Positions 41,571 to 42,030 of a stretch of DNA of 42,030 nt are shown here, one piece after another; positions within the stretch are counted from its first letter, which is position 1, and each line of letters starts with the position of its first letter. Below the pieces are notes generated by a model. It did no database searches, was not told where the DNA came from, and worked only from the letters and a program-made list of their open reading frames with translations. The DNA comes from Candidatus Binatia bacterium (lineage in GTDB: Bacteria > Desulfobacterota > Binatia > Bin18): positions 1 through 42,030 of the forward strand of contig JAJDTY010000062.1 in assembly GCA_022826945.1 (NCBI GenBank), given 5' to 3'. The translations under genes and the position numbers were made by a program.

Positions 41571-42030
41571 AGTGCATTTCACGATAAGCTGTAGCCTCCG
41601 AGTGCGGGAAGTGGTAGGGTGGGGTGTAGGAGGAGACAGCGATGGGACGGGCGTATTCACTGGACTTACGTGAGCGGGTCTTGGCGGCGTGTGATGCGGG
41701 GCGCCCTTCACGGGTGGTGGCCCAGCAGTATCGGGTGAGCCGGGCGTGGGTGGATCGGCTCAAGCAGCGGCGGCGGGAAACGGGCGAGATCGGGCCGCGC
41801 CGGCCGCGCCGCTTCAAGCCCTCCGTTCTGGCCGGGCACATGGAGCAGCTCCGGGCGCTGGTAGCAGCCCGGCCCGACCGGACACTGGCAGAGTTCCGGG
41901 AGGCGCTCGGGGTCTCGTGTAGTCTGATGGCGGTGTGGCGCGCACTCCGGCGGTTAGAGCTGACAAGAAAAAAAAGTCCAGTCCGCGCAGGAACAGACCC
42001 GGCTTGATGTCGTAACCGCCCGGCAGCGCT
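41570..42030 (+). mobile_element. IS630-family insertion element, left part
   Basis: The element appears to start at a TA dinucleotide (41570-41571), the IS630 target site, followed by GTGCATTTCACGATAAGC, a plausible left terminal repeat. It carries the transposase start at 41642 and runs out of the window, so the right end and the second TA are not visible. Confidence 0.75.
41642..42007 (+). CDS. IS630-family transposase, N-terminal reading frame
   Basis: A 121-residue product: GRAYSLDLRERVLAACDAGRPSRVVAQQYRVSRAWVDRL is the IS630 helix-turn-helix start, and the second DNA-binding region ends near RALRRLELTRKK. The frame stops at 42007, but an A8 run (41968-41975) precedes a second frame (offset +1) that continues QSAQEQTRLDVVTARQR, the usual beginning of the catalytic DDE part. 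A frameshift or transcript slippage at the A-run, as in other IS630 elements, would join them. Confidence 0.85.
   Translation: MGRAYSLDLRERVLAACDAGRPSRVVAQQYRVSRAWVDRLKQRRRETGEIGPRRPRRFKPSVLAGHMEQLRALVAARPDRTLAEFREALGVSCSLMAVWRALRRLELTRKKSPVRAGTDPA

Noticed and set aside
40963..41673. A complete 236-residue hydrolase
   Set aside because: Its last ~34 residues are read from the insertion element, and the first 25 residues lie in the amidase tail.
1..42030. CRISPR arrays, tRNA or rRNA genes
   Set aside because: No spaced repeat arrays, cloverleaf or rRNA-like segments were noticed on reading; the only direct repeat found is the two-copy hicAB promoter repeat.

Overview
The window looks like a GC-rich Gram-negative chromosome segment from an uncultivated lineage. 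It encodes exported c-type cytochromes, a Tat-dependent flavoprotein, a periplasmic lytic transglycosylase and Dsb/VKOR thiol chemistry. There is no rRNA, tRNA or other taxonomic marker. The mix of three luciferase-like flavin oxidoreductases, EthD, phytanoyl-CoA dioxygenase-like and amidase genes resembles what is reported from Tectomicrobia (Entotheonella), Binatota or Rokubacteria-like genomes, but this placement is only a guess.

Region 1 (1-14.8 kb) is a quinohemoprotein amine dehydrogenase (QHNDH) locus with an unusual layout. There are two complete-looking sets of structural genes: diheme alpha (qhpA), CTQ-bearing gamma (qhpC) and beta-propeller (qhpB). They are served by one set of maturation genes: radical-SAM thioether synthase qhpD, subtilisin-like protease qhpE, ABC exporter qhpF and flavin monooxygenase qhpG. 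Set 2 keeps the order A-D-C-B and is followed by a Tat-exported nitroreductase-like gene. Set 1 is A-C-(secreted unknown)-B and lacks its own qhpD. Both gamma subunits keep every crosslinking residue at exactly the spacing known for the Paracoccus enzyme. A hicAB toxin-antitoxin pair, with a 21-bp-period repeat in its promoter, sits between qhpE and qhpF. Behind qhpG lies a convergent three-gene operon ending in an FGE/SUMF1-fold protein that lacks one active-site cysteine.

Region 2 (16.5-23.9 kb) holds an unrecognised protein, a ketopantoate-reductase-like enzyme, a LysM lytic transglycosylase, a DedA protein and a thiol-redox cluster. The cluster contains a 32-residue membrane microprotein, a SurA-like/DsbA fusion whose first active-site cysteine codon is TGA followed at the right distance by a SECIS-like hairpin (a probable selenoprotein), and a VKOR-DsbA fusion with a normal cysteine at the equivalent place.

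Region 3 (23.9-41.0 kb) is mostly flavin- and CoA-linked metabolism: three luciferase-like oxidoreductases, an acyl-CoA dehydrogenase, alpha/beta hydrolases, a PhyH-type dioxygenase paired with a CCG-domain protein, a cupin, a MetE-like protein, a mandelate-racemase-like enolase, a SnoaL-like protein and an amidase. Inside it is the fused anthranilate synthase gene trpEG. It is preceded by a near-consensus promoter, an apparently leaderless Trp-Trp-Trp leader peptide and two tandem terminator hairpins.

Region 4 (41.0-42.03 kb) is an alpha/beta hydrolase gene cut off by an IS630-family element that runs out of the window.
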